From assembly GCF_026230105.1 (NCBI RefSeq), contig NC_079485.1, positions 12,780,872-12,844,871 on the forward strand: a DNA stretch of 64,000 bases. Direction: 5' to 3'. A model generated the notes under the pieces. That model made no database searches, had not been told where the DNA came from, and saw only the letters and a program-made list of their open reading frames with translations. The position numbers and the translations under genes are program-made. Positions 22,459 through 34,554 of this stretch are shown here, piece by piece. Position 1 is the first letter of the stretch, and each line of letters opens with the position of its first letter. This DNA is from Diorhabda sublineata (lineage: Eukaryota > Arthropoda > Insecta > Coleoptera > Chrysomelidae).

Positions 22459-23922
22459 TCGACCAACATAGCTTTGCCTCTGAGAATTGGATGCGCAATA
22501 GTCTAGTCGACGGAGTGAGACGAGAGCTCATTAATGTCGAGGATCTCGTGCAGTCAACATCGGTTAGTACAGTCAGTGCAGAAATTATTTAGTGATAATT
22601 CTGTGTTCGTTACTTTGAAAATGCCTTTGAACAGTAAAGTGAAAAACAAGGTTCTGTGTGGACAAAGTAGAGAAATTGTCAACGGCAGATGAAATAAGGA
22701 TTCTTCTTGCGAAGGTAAGAAGTAATGGTAGAAATAAGTCAAAATGTACTAATAATTATTTTTTATCATCGAAGGTTCAAGAACGAGTAGCAGAGGCTAC
22801 AGGTGTATGCGTAAGAACCATAAGGAAAATTAAATCAGAGATGAAAAAAATAGAAAAAGATGAACAGGAAACGTTTTCAATTCCAAATAAAAAGAGAATG
22901 AAACATTCAAACCTCACAATGGATGATGCTGATTTGGCTATTTTACATAGGTGCATAGTTAGTTTCCATATCACAGAAAAAATAATTCCTACGCTCAGCG
23001 TAATGCATAGAAATATCCATCGCGATATGGACTATTAAGGTTGCAAAGAGTCTTTGAAAAAAAAATTCATTTGGATTTCGACTTCCATCATATCATCTGG
23101 ATTTGAATCCAATCGAATCGGTTTGGGCCGAAATCAAAGACTATGTTGCAAATAAAAATGTATCCTTTAATTTCAACGATGTTATGCAATATTGCGACAA
23201 TTTTTTCAAAGAATTTTTTCCAGAGCAGTGGAAATCTCTTAGCAAAAGAGCGAAGAAATTTGAGGACGATTTCATGATGAATGAACTCATAATAGACATA
23301 ATCGTAGATGATCTGGTTATTGATTTAAATGATGAGGATAGCGACACTGAATCAGAACAGGAAGATGAAGATTGTAATCTATCCGGAATCGAAGAACTGC
23401 CTGACGAAAACCAATCTGAGAATGAGTCAACAATGGCAGTAGTACTCAAAACATTCTTAAAAATTGTTAAATCATTCAATCATCAAATAATCATCAATTT
23501 AAAGGTTCTCCATTTTCCCAAATACTTGCTCATAATCCGATATGTTTTAATCCTCAACTTTTATTTAAATGAATTTTGACAAGTATTACAATATAGAACA
23601 AGGATATCACTATGTGTTGTGACTACTAATCCATCTACAATAAATACTCTTTAGTGATTATCATTTTATCCATAATTCCTTTAATTATATTCTACTTCCG
23701 AATGAATAAGGATGTTGGGATCCTCTACCGTTTTATCGTTATCGTCAACCGATACCAAATTTGCTTCGACGTTGATTCAGGTAGTGCATTCAACAAACCG
23801 TTTCGTCTAAAATTCTTCTCTCGATTGTACTTCTCGGTGAAAGGGCGAAGTCAGTCTTTGTCGCACACTAACCCTCTCTGTTTATCGTTTGCGCATCTCA
23901 GAGGCAAAGCTATGTTGGTCGA
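22459..23922 (+). mobile_element. Tc1/mariner-like transposon with identical 27-bp terminal repeats, catalytic core deleted
   Basis: The left terminus TCGACCAACATAGCTTTGCC (then TCTGAGA) at 22459-22485 is perfectly repeated, inverted, at 23896-23922. The transposase remnant starts at an ATG at 22621 (MPLNSKVKNKV). After a frameshift it reads 'SKVQERVAEATGVCVRTIRK' (helix-turn-helix, about 22770-22830) and 'VSFHITEKIIPTLSVMHRN'. A deletion at about 23037 removes the segment with the first two catalytic acids. The frame resumes with 'SYHLDLNPIESVWAEIKDYV' (about 23085-23145), carrying the terminal glutamate (NPIE). It ends in an acidic tail (DEDSDTESEQEDEDCNLSG). It is therefore a non-autonomous derivative whose ends look intact. 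Confidence 0.88.
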
Positions 23923-25720
23923 TCTTTACGTTGTATGAATGAAACTAACTGTCAGGTCTGTCAGTTTTCATTCAGTGTTGTTTCTTATTGGATAGGTTTG
24001 TCTAGTTCCACACATGAATTATCTTCTATACATAGGTGGAAATATTTTATTTGTTTATGAAATTTAGCATTGTTGATGAGTAGTTTTATCATATGGAAGC
24101 TAACATTATTATGTTAATGAGAGAACACGGTCTCCGACTACTTTAGAATAGGTGATACATGAAAAATTTTAACTAAATTTTTATGAGAATAGTACTGATA
24201 TCTTTCGAGAACTCTAATCAAGTGATACACCGTAGTCATTTTAAACATTTGAAGCATAGAAAAAAGACCGCACTTGCCACAATTTCCATATTATTAATTC
24301 AAGTTCATAATTTTATTTTGGAAACTACATTTAACAATATTCCTCGTCCTGTAAAAAATTTGATATAGTTTTGAATCTGTAGTGGTTAAACATTTTGTGT
24401 GTGAGGACCTGTTTGCATGTATCAAAATTTGAGTGGATGTTCTAAAGAATATTTTTGTTCTATAAATATTTACAGCTACTAACTACAGTAGTCTGTATTT
24501 TTACCTAGTAATAATACTTTTATACTAAACGATTAATTCTAAAAAAGGTGAAATCGATAATAAAATTGTATATTTTGTTTTATAAAATGATTATTCACCG
24601 ATACAAAAATGAAAATACAAAGTGATTTATATTAGCATTTTGTTTAATCTGCTGAATATCAGCAACATCACAATTTTAATTTATAAATTAGATTAGTTAC
24701 ATATACAACTTCAGAGGTAATTAATATTTTCTCCCATTACATAAAAAAATTTCTTGTGAAATTATGACCAGAAACAGTAGCTTATTTAAACCTCAAAAAT
24801 TTTTACATTGTTTTATATGTTGTACAGTTTGATACTAGTCAGTAAGTAGCATTGGAGTAAAAGACTTAGAACCTTGAATTTATTTTCAGGATATAATTTC
24901 CACAAAATAGATAACGAATGTGAAAACGTAGTTGAATAGTATTACAGAATGCCAGTTGGACGAAAGTCAAAGTTAAGAAGGTTACAAAATAGTTTAATGA
25001 AAATTTTTTTAAGAAGTAATATGTATATATTTACATACGTATAAAAACACATTTTCAGACCAGTCATTGCATTTCATTTTTAAGAGGTGTTTGAAGAAAT
25101 CGGGATTTTTTCGCAAAGGCGGTATAAATATAAAAAATCAGCATATGCTTCAATTCTCTTACCTAAATGTCTTCCTAGTGATGGGCCACACATGGTATAT
25201 TTACTATCTAAAAATAAAGGATTGGGGAGCGGAAATGAATTGAGGAATAAAAAATATTAATCTATTGTAAAATTATTACCATTATACAACAAACAGGTAT
25301 ATTAATTCAATTAATACCGATATAGCAATTTTTATTATCGATTCCCACCTTAACGTAAACTATTCATACCAAAAATTTCTGTTGTTCTATTAGAACTACG
25401 CAATGTGTTACTGTTGTACACCTTTTTAGGGCTAAAATACTATGTCAACATATTTCTTATCCAAAGAAATAATAATCTAAATCTAAAATTTTTATACGTC
25501 TTTTAACTAAAATCAATTCCATCAATTCATGTTTATGACACGCTGTATACGAACTGTTGGTATTTATATTATTGTTTAATAACAAAATTTGTTCCAATAT
25601 ACAAACTTCTAACACTGTCCAATTTCAAGCTACTTGGTTAAATAGAATTTAAATCTTAAACAAATAATTCCAATAGTTGGATTATGTTGAAACTATTTAA
25701 GAATAATAGTGGAACTAGTT
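23923..25720. other. AT-rich intergenic DNA, nothing recognised
   Basis: No conserved coding sequence or inverted-repeat element was found. Confidence 0.55.
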
Positions 25721-25721
25721 A

Positions 25722-26110
25722 TTATTTCCAAATACGTTTGTATCTTACTATCTCTGTTATCATTTGTTTTAAGAATTGAAGAAAATTTTGTGATTTGCAT
25801 AAACGATTTCTCTGCCTCGTCCTATCTATTTGTATGAAATCGCTTTCCACCAAACTATCCTTGTAAGTTTTGATACAGAAAGAGCGAACCAGCTCAAGTA
25901 AATTTAGAGGATAAAGCAATAAATCGTATCGAAGTTCATCTAATTTTTCTGCAACAAAAGCAGAATGGGCAGACGCATTCTCGTGGTGGAAAAAAAATTC
26001 TTTTTCAACAACTGCAGTTGTTTTTTTTTATTTCAGCATGAAAAAATGTCAGAGCATCAGCATAAAATTGGCCAGTTATCGTTTTCTCTTAATCTACATA
26101 ATTAATAAGG
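25722..26110 (-). pseudogene. mariner transposase remnant
   Basis: The minus strand, in order: 'TGQFYADALTFFHAEIKKNN' (about 26090-26030), a stop, 'FFHHENASAHSAFVAEKLDE' (about 26000-25940; the HDNAPAH box with Asp changed to Glu), then 'LRYDLLLYPLNLLELVRSF' and 'YKDSLVESDFIQIDR'. The second catalytic aspartate is substituted and the third-acid region (YP...LDL) is eroded. Confidence 0.82.
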
Positions 26111-26738
26111 GTTATAATAATGTAGCAAACTTTTTTCGGCGGGAAAATTCACTTGTTATACATTTGAAGGTATACAAACATTCATATTAATTACTAATAC
26201 AAACAAGCTGGTATCAACATAAATAATCGCGGTCCCCAACTTACAGATATATACCCAACTTTCGTGTTCGTATGAAATATTTACTTCACTTCACGTATCT
26301 TCATCCGAAAATCTCTAAATGCAAGGACTTTTTTTAACCATTTCTAGTGTAGTTACAGTAAATGATGGTTCCGGAGTTTGAGCATAATCTGTATATATCC
26401 CAACTTTTAGAATCAGAGAACCACTTACAAATCATTCCACGAGACGGATTATTTTCCTCGGTTTCTTCAATTGTTTTTTCACGTAAAAAGATGTTTAATT
26501 AACACTCGAAACTATTTTTCTCATTATTCATCCAATAATGAAAATCATTTTCTATATATAAGTATAACTAATCTATCTAACAGATGTATGTAAAATTTTT
26601 AAAGATGATATCAGAAACATAACAGAAACTAACAATATAATCGTTGTAGCGGAAGTGTCTGAATACCACACTTTCGTTAAAGCTGTCCTCGTATTATGTT
26701 TATATAATAACATACCCATCTAATAATTTATTGATATA

Positions 26739-27251
26739 GGGTGTATTTCACTAAGCACTCGCGAAAATGACGTTCACGACCATTATCTTTCCCGTTCCAC
26801 TAAGTCCAGAGAGTTATAATCGTATACCCAAGTGGAATGGCTTGCAAGGCGTTTCGAGTGTTGAAATAAATATGAATGGCAAAACAGAAAAAATAAAGCA
26901 AAATCTTTGAGAAGATATGTTTTGTTTTGTAAGTCATTAAATTATTTAGCGGAGTAATTTTCATTGAAGTAAAATAAAAATACATTCTGCGGCGATAGTA
27001 AAATATTTGGTGGTGCATTACAACAATGCTTCACAAGTACTCATAATATAGTATCAAATAATGAGATAGATTCTCAAAGTTGCAATCTGCTTGAGCTTTG
27101 AAAATTCCGCAAATTACTTCAACGGTCACGTCGTGAACGGTAGTCATGTCATCATGAGTGACGTTCTCGCCGCGACCACAACGATCGTAGTCGCTATATG
27201 GAATGCCCAAAAGAGTATCTCTGGCGTCGTAAACGCTTGGTGAAATGTACC
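26739..27251. mobile_element. MITE family M1, copy 1 (about 513 bp)
   Basis: The left end GGGTGTATTTCACTAAGC and the right end, reverse-complemented GGTACATTTCACCAAGC, form terminal inverted repeats. Sub-terminal sequence includes GACGTTCACGACCATTAT and a local inverted pair based on CCRTTCCACTWAG. The same sequences in the opposite orientation form the element at 30475-31078. No coding frame. Confidence 0.78.
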
Positions 27252-27521
27252 AATAGTATCAAATTATATTTATAGTATTAAAAACAGTAGAGAACTTTAA
27301 ATTCTGTTTTACGTAATATGCTCGACTTCAAAATAATTTAATGGTGTCAATCTCAGGAAAGCTAATAAAAGTTATTGCAAATGTAATTTCCAGCTCAAAT
27401 TATATTATTAATGGAATATAGACCTTACGTAGAAATTATTTTACAAATGGATGTCCTACTATTGAACATATTGCCAATGTATTTATATTACACACAAAAT
27501 TATCTAAACAGTTTATTGTTA

Positions 27522-28770
27522 ATAGTCCGGGAGCCAACTGCATTTTCAACTAGTCATTCCGTTCCACCTGCTTGTCCTGACGGAACTCACCTTAGGAGTG
27601 AGCGTAATGACCTTCAGCTGGCAAGGTAGTGCCGGGTCCGTTTGATCCAGCTGTAGTAAACACCGCAAATTCAACTTATTCCGGGATGGCTCAAACTGAA
27701 TAATTTAGTAGATTGTATTGTATATTTAACAAAAAAAAACTTCAGCTGCATGTAGGGTGACAGAAAGTCCTTCAGCTGATACGCTGAATGTCCCCATGAG
27801 TGCGCGTGCGTAGGTACATAGGTATCAGCGTTGATCGCATAACAGAAATCCTTTCTGCCCGTGAATTACCGGCTGAATGTTTTATTTTTGTTAAATACAC
27901 TACAAATTATCGGATACTTCAATTTCAACCTAATATTTATTATTTTAATGAATTTATTTATTAAAAAAAACTACGAAATAATCTTATTGCAGCCCGGTTA
28001 TTACTCTTGTAATGATTTTAATATACATTTTTTTTTTCGTGTGTGCCAATACTTATCAAGTGACCTTTTGCATTAATAATATAAAAAGTATTATTCATTT
28101 TATTATAGTATATTTAAAATTACTTATGAGTAGCACAAAAATTATATTCAAATGCATACAATGTAATCAATTTTTTCTTTACAATTTTTTAAATGGTTTC
28201 ATAATTACACATAAAACACAGTACATTTTTTTACCAAAAATATGAAATTGGAGTGGCAAACTACCACAGTTAATCCCTATTGCTTTCTGTTGACTCATCA
28301 CTGTCAAAGCCACTGCTATAATTCTCATCCGAAGACTCTTCATCGTCATCACTTCCCGAGTCATCTCAGTTACTTGAATAAATAAATTTAATAAACCATT
28401 AACTATCTAACTGAAATTAAAGTGATCGATAGTTTATAGTGTATTTAACAAAAATAAAATATTTAACCGGTAATTCACGGGTAGAAAGTATTTCAGTTAT
28501 GCGATCAACGCTGATACCAATGTACCGTCACCCTACATGCAGCTGAAGGTTTATTTGTTAAATATACAATATACTACCTATATACTACCACATTATTCAG
28601 TTTGAGCTATCCCGAAATGAGTTGAATTTACGGAGTTTATTACACCTGGATCCAATGGACTCGGCGCTACCAGGTCATTTCGTTCACTCCTAAGGGGAAT
28701 TCTGTCAAAACAAATAGGATTGAGTGGAACGGAATGATTATTCAAAATATGCAGCTGACTCCCGGACTAT
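27522..28770. mobile_element. DNA element with about 370-400 bp inverted arms
   Basis: The left arm (27522-27925) starts ATAGTCCGGGAGCCAACTGC. The right arm (about 28405-28770) ends GCAGCTGACTCCCGGACTAT. Within the arms many blocks pair in inverse order: GGTGACAG/CTGTCACC-type blocks near 27760 and 28525, ATTACCGG-rich blocks near 27870 and 28470, and GTTAAATACACTA near 27890 and 28440. The arms differ by small indels. The 480-bp centre holds a minus-strand frame with an acidic run (SGSDDDEESSDENYSSGFDS, about 28365-28305) ending in a stop. The superfamily was not recognised and no clear target duplication was found. It is a foldback-type or deletion derivative of an unknown DNA transposon. 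Confidence 0.75.
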
Positions 28771-29099
28771 AAGTGTTGGTAAAAGAATTAGATTGAATGT
28801 TTGAATGTTTTATATGTTTGTTAATTGTAATGAATGTTTATTAAATCACACATTTTTGTTTTTAAGGTAAATTTGTAAGTATGTTGGATCTCAGAAAACA
28901 TATTATCAAGTTGGTGTCATGTTTATTGTTTATGTGAAAAGTTTACTTGCTTTGAAAACACAAATATAAATACAAGATTTGTCCAAACGAAAATGAAATA
29001 ATTGTCTTTAAAAATTAACATTTTTTATTGTATTTAATGTTATTTAACTCATGTTAAAATTTCAAAATTAGTTTCTATTACAGTTACTGTCACCAAGAA

Positions 29100-29640
29100 T
29101 GGAGAGGCCTCGCCGGTCCTAGTTGACTAGAAAATCCCTTTGCAGTCCTCTTATATGCCCTCGCTCTAGCCCATGGAGAAACTCCAGGATTGGAGTATTC
29201 TACTAGCTGTCTTTAAATCAAAGTTCCTCCATTAGATCAAATCCTAGAATTTTCATCTGTGTGTTTGTTTCACCTGTGAAGGTTTTGTCTTATCTATAGG
29301 CATATGAGTCATGCCTTTTTCCAATATTATCATTGTCCCTAAGTTTCCTATGCCCAGGACTCCAGGGATCCAGAACAACTCTATCACTTTTCCGCCAGCT
29401 TATTGAGCTCCAGCTCCTGTCTATACTATTTATCAATATTTTAATCTGGATAACATTACATGCACTTCTTTCAAACCAGATTTCAAACTTCCCCTGAATA
29501 TTTGCTTTTCAACATGCTCGCGTAGTTGATGTTTCTAAATGCCGGCTGTACTATGGAGCATTATCCGACAACAGCCTCCAGTTTCAAAAATTGAATGATA
29601 CTCCCAGACCATTTATCAAATACCACCTCATCCAGGTAAT
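29100..29640 (-). pseudogene. LINE fragment with RNase H-like C-terminal region
   Basis: The minus strand near 29395-29300 reads 'VIELFWIPGVLGIGNLGT' followed by 'ILEKGMTHMP', resembling the RNase H motif (WxPGHSGIxGNExAD...A..G) of R1/I/Jockey-type LINEs with the active-site residues lost. About 90 bases further 'TQMKILGFDLMEEL' resembles the tail of such ORF2 proteins. The segment is GC-richer than its surroundings. It has many stops. The identification is moderate. Confidence 0.55.
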
Positions 29641-30474
29641 TGCCAGTTTTTTAGATGTAAATATTTTGAATATTTCGATATCATAATATTTCGAACCTTT
29701 TGACGTGAAGGCGTCTATTATTTTTCGTGTATAATAAATTCAAATTATGTAGAAATGTCATTTTAGACACTAAGACTACGTTTCACAAAAAGTTTTGATT
29801 TTCATTACGTTTACTTTCATGATATTTTTTTAGTTATCGTTTTATAATAATAATTATCATTGAGCAGTTATCAACAATTTAACCCAACGCGGACACAAAA
29901 GGACAATACTAACAAGCTATTTTTATGCTGAAATACCGGAAACTATAAAAACCACAAACCTCAGTAGCCCTAAATAAGCTGATCGCATTATACCCACCGG
30001 TCTACCAGGGTAGAATATGACTACGACCCAATTAACTCGATCGATTAATAATGAACGTGATACGGGTTAGTTTTCAAACATTCAGATCATAATCGGGTTA
30101 ATCCGATCATAGTTTCTTAAAACTTCTATAATCATCCTGTATCATTTGCCATATGTTCCGTTGGTTTTTCTATTGCGTTCACTTTCCAAATCATTTGAGT
30201 ATAATAATTATGCCCAACAATCAATATAGTGGAGAAATTAGACAAGTAGAGTTTAAAATAATTTATACAAAAGTATTAAGTAACGAAACGTAACAATCTC
30301 GTTAAAAAAATAAAAGGAACAAATGGAATACATTTGAAATATAGAACAAAAATGTTAAATTCATTTCTAAAAATCATCATTTCATACGATTCGATACAGC
30401 ATACATTTATAAATCTATTTTATAATTTTCAAGTCAACACGCTGGTCAATGTATTTCAGAACAAATCAACAGTT

Positions 30475-31078
30475 GGTGCATTCCACTAAGCGGTCACAAC
30501 GTCTGAAATAATCTTTTGGGTACTCCACATGACGACCCACCAAGAGGTGGGTCAAAGTGAGCGTTGAGAAAATTAGAGCAATTTCCAGAATTCGAAGCAA
30601 CAAAGATTGCAATATCATTATTTGATAAGAGATATTACAACTACTTTGAAACATTTTTGTGAGACATCACCAAATATTTTACTATATTTTGATTCTACTT
30701 TAATATAAATAAGGAGTTAATTAGGGTGGCGCTTTAGTAGCAGGTTGAAATATTCCAAAAGCTCCAGAAAGTCAAAAATATCTCAACAATGATAAATTCA
30801 TGTCATTTCCACTTGCTACACCAGCGCTATTTTGGTGAGTTTTCAAACAATAATTTGCTGTTTACCGATGGACACTTTTTCAGCTTTTTTACATATTGTG
30901 ACATAACCTCTTAAAAGTTTTTACTCTATTTGTTCTCTTTTTCTATTTTTTATTAATTACCTCAACACCCAAAGCGCTTCATAATCCATTCCACTTAGGT
31001 TTACGATTATAATGCTCTGGACTAAGTGGAATGGGAAAAATCATGGTCGTGAACGTGATGAGTGCTTAGATGAATGCA
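30475..31078. mobile_element. MITE family M1, copy 2, opposite orientation
   Basis: The left end GGTGCATTCCACTAAGC and the right end, reverse-complemented TGCATTCATCTAAGCACTC. The right 120 bp, reverse-complemented, aligns with the left 120 bp of the 26739-27251 element (CACGTTCACGACCATGATTT; CATTCCACTTAGTCCAGAGC). The interior is longer than in copy 1 by about 90 bp. No coding frame. Confidence 0.78.
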
Positions 31079-33184
31079 TAAAAAATGGCGGCGATTCATT
31101 ACATCATTACTAGTGGCATGTATACTGTTTTATATTTTGGAATGCAGAATATCTTTCTCTATCATACATGTTCCCCTATTATTGTTACAAAAATATATAC
31201 ATGTGACATTTATTTTATTCTTTGTTCATACCACCAACATTGTTCAATAATTTATTTATTTCTGTATTTTGAATAACTAAATAATTAAAAATAACACATT
31301 TAAGGTAGAAATAAATTATTTGTAACAAAAACATGAGTGTCGAGCACGTTATTTTTTCTAGATTTCTCGGATATAAGCTGTAAAATATCCATTTCATTGA
31401 TCTAGTCCTATGTGATATTCCCTGGATAAGAAAACATGTAAATACTCTAAAATGCTTCGATGATGACTAAAAATCAGTGAATATACTGGTGTGATAGTGT
31501 ATGGTGCACCTTAGGCAGTATATATAAGAAAAATATTTATTCAGAGGTCCAAATTGTTAAAATGTTAGAGGTTTCTGCAAGTTCACAAGTTTTATAAGCA
31601 TATATGATTTATTATATTATACCCCAAAATATACAATATCTGCGTAGTTATAGCATGTTTTCAATTCTTTGGCATTATATATTTTCAAAATGCATTTTCA
31701 TGTTATCCTACTCATGTTACCAACGAATAAACTATTAGTTTCCTACTTAGTTGTTTGATTTTTTCTCCACTAAGTTAAAAACAACCTGAATTGCATGTAA
31801 GAAATTTTTTTATGTGGTCATCATACATAAGAATAAGATATTTAAAATATGTGCCAGATTTCGATGGCAATTCAAACGACCTATACAAGAAATTAATATA
31901 ATAATGTAGTTTTAACAACATTTTTATCGGCACTAAAAGAACCGTTAAGTACTACTAAGCCAAATAGTTTTGCTGAAGCCTAATAATATGTAATGAAAGG
32001 AGACAATATATACTATTTTCAGACTTATACTCATAAAACAAATATAAAGCAGCCACATCACTCTAATAAACCATTCAAACGGCGTCACAATCATAATTTA
32101 CCAAAACCAACACTCACAAAAAATACACTGAACAATCAACCAATGAATTCATCTATTAAGAACTCACACCCATGACTGCAAATCCAAATATTATTATTAT
32201 ACTGATGATTCATTCAAAAATATCAATTTGAAGAACAAAATAATCAAGATTCTAGAAATTCTCCCAAAATGCCTAAGAAGTCAGACAAGTTCTGACATCC
32301 AAATCAATATCTTTGAATTTAAGCATGTAACTTTAAGTTAAAGTATATAAATAACTGGTACTCAGATAGGGTGAACAATTAATATTAAATTGGACGCCAC
32401 CAACTTTTTAACGAACGACGTTAAAAATAATGAGAAAGGCGGAAAAGCTGGAAACACCTTATGAATTAAATTAAAAATTAAAATTAAACAAAATAAAACT
32501 CTTCCCGGACACGATTATCCAAATTAATATTTATTAGAGCAATAAGGAAAGTTTCAGCAAGAAATAAATTTATTGGAAAAATAAAAAATTCGCATTAACT
32601 GCGTATCCACAACGAACAAAAGCAGTTATAAATTAAAAACAACTCTTACTTATATATTAAAGATAAAGCTGGGACTTATCTATGGAAATCCCGGATGGTT
32701 GCAGCTCTAAACTGAATTCCCAGATATTGGAGTGAGTTCAATTTGTAGTATAGTGGTTGTATCCTTTGTCGTGGAAACTCCCAGCCTGGCAGCTGTAGAA
32801 CAGCGAATATAAAGAATAAAATCACCACATATGGTGACATAAAACTTAAAAAAACATAAAATTTACTTTTACTCGGAGAGTAGATAGGTACAGGAAGAAT
32901 TCGAATAAATTTCGAGGTTTTATTGAATTTCTCGAATGAAGTGGGAGTCGATAACAAATTAATTTCTTCAAAAACTCGAAAGTTAGAATAAATACATCCG
33001 AAGTAACTACTGTGCCACAATACGTGAACAAAGGAATATTCAAAATGTTCGAATATTCCAGTAATAGTGAGTTGTCCTATATAATATTCCCCGAGTACAA
33101 CATTAAACTCTTAAAAGATTCTATATCAATAAGATATTTCATAGGTCCCGAAATTGCATTTCAATATTTTTCAGAAAATTTTAT
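31079..33184. other. AT-rich intergenic DNA, no gene recognised
   Basis: Short frames (31085, 31993, 32676) have no family motifs. The area 32690-32810 is GC-richer and contains two loosely similar blocks (CCCGGATGGTTGCAGCTCT and CCCAGCCTGGCAGCTGTAG), possibly an old LTR or repeat, unidentified. Confidence 0.5.
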
Positions 33185-33197
33185 TCATGACTCATTT

Positions 33198-33371
33198 GAA
33201 TATATTGTTTACACCACCACTCACAATTACACTGTCTGAGGCGCGTTTCGATAACCAAGTTACCGTCTTCAGAGACTGAAGGTGAACTCATTGAATGTAA
33301 ACTCAATCTCTGAAGACGCTATCTTGGTTATCAAAACACGCGTCAGAATATCACCAACAGTTCCAACTTAG
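33198..33371. mobile_element. palindromic hammerhead-like insertion, copy C, with perfect 13-bp target duplication
   Basis: The left arm (33198-33285) reads GTTTACACCACCACTCACAA ... CACTGTCTGAGGCGCGTTTC and GATAACCAAGTTACC. The right arm (33305-33367) reads ATCTCTGAAGACGCTATCTT, GGTTATC, ACACGCGTCAG and ATATCACCAACAGTTCCAAC. It is flanked by TCATGACTCATTT at 33185-33197 and again at 33372-33384 (13/13 identical). On the minus strand the left arm reads AGTCTCTGAAGACGGTAACT then TGGTTATCGAAACGCG, keeping CTGAAGA and GAAAC intact. Confidence 0.9.
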
Positions 33372-34239
33372 TCATGACTCATTTACTATAAGATCAGTCT
33401 TACAAGAGGGTTTGATTTTAGTTTAACCTCTGACAGCAACTTTTTTTGTTACTTGTATTTATATAGCGAGGCCAGTCTGAGTCTGAACAGTAGACAGACC
33501 GAACGTAGACCACCCTTTTTAGTGCGTTTGTAAGAAGCTTTTGCTTCAAATAAAATAAATAAATGTGATTTTGTCTCATTTGAAATACAAAAAAAAACAT
33601 TTATACAGTCCACTTTAATCAAACCAACAAAAAATCGGCCTATAATTATTGTAATTTAAGTCCGTCATCAGATATTTTAGACCATTGGCCTTATTGGCCT
33701 AGATAACTTAAAATTGTTAAAAGCCAACTTAGACCTTTCTTGTGAATGGTTAATTATTCCACTTAGCAGAATAAAATATTAATAATAAAACTGATATAAA
33801 TTCTGTTACTATCGAACCTACCATGAAAAAGTTATCAAAATTAAAACCAATGTGAAAATGGCGAAATTATAGTCCCACATCAAAAATTTCACGGTTGTAA
33901 AATACCATAATCTTTATCAATCGCAAAAAACAGAGAAGCTATCACCAAAATCTTGAATGTTACCACGAATCTAGTTAAATTCAGTTTTCCAGAACCATTT
34001 TCTGTAGAAATAATTCAAAATTAGACCCAATCATTTAAATGGTGAGGAGAAATATGAAATACCTTAACTTTGTGCTGAATAAAGTGACATATTTTAAAAA
34101 GAACACTAGTTACTTTTATAAACAAAATTAAATATGAAATACGAACCTCTTACGAGATACCTGTTGACGTTATCGATATTCTTTTGTTGACAAAAATGAA
34201 GCCGGCAAAAAAATTCAAAAATGTCTATATCACAACATT

Positions 34240-34425
34240 ATGCGCTCGTGTGGGTAGTTCCGAAAAGTAAGACGCTTCCGGAAAACCTAAATTTCATGTA
34301 GTGATCGACTATAGACGCCTTAGCGAAAAAACGATTGACGTCTAATACCTTCTACCTAATATAATCAACTTATTAGCCAAGTTTGGCAGATACCAATATT
34401 TCACAACTTTGGATCTAACCTCAGA
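34240..34425 (+). pseudogene. Ty3/gypsy reverse-transcriptase fragment
   Basis: The plus strand, with one small frame change, reads 'VWVVPKS' then 'ASGKPKFHVVIDYRRLSEKT' and, after a stop, 'YLLPNIINLLAKFGRYQY' and 'FTTLDLTSD'. These are RT motifs 1-3 of Ty3/gypsy. The TLDL block holds the first catalytic aspartate. No flanking gypsy sequence was identified. Confidence 0.88.
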
Positions 34426-34554
34426 CTCGGCTCGAGATGACCAGAAAACACATAGAGAAAATAATGTAATGTTTTCTTTTCTATTTATACGATTTCTATT
34501 CGATTTTTGATTTAATAAGTAGAGAGCTAGAAAGCATCGGGTCAAAAATGGAAA

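Noticed and set aside
27411..27629. Plus-strand frame containing 'VPPACP', the same six residues as the SK C-terminal exon
   Set aside because: The DNA belongs to the left arm of the inverted-arm element and its mirror copy is near 28700; the short similarity to SK is coincidental.
32390..32420. TTGGACGCCACCAACTTTTT, which looks like a primer-binding site of an LTR element
   Set aside because: No LTR pair, polypurine tract or gag/pol frame was found around it.
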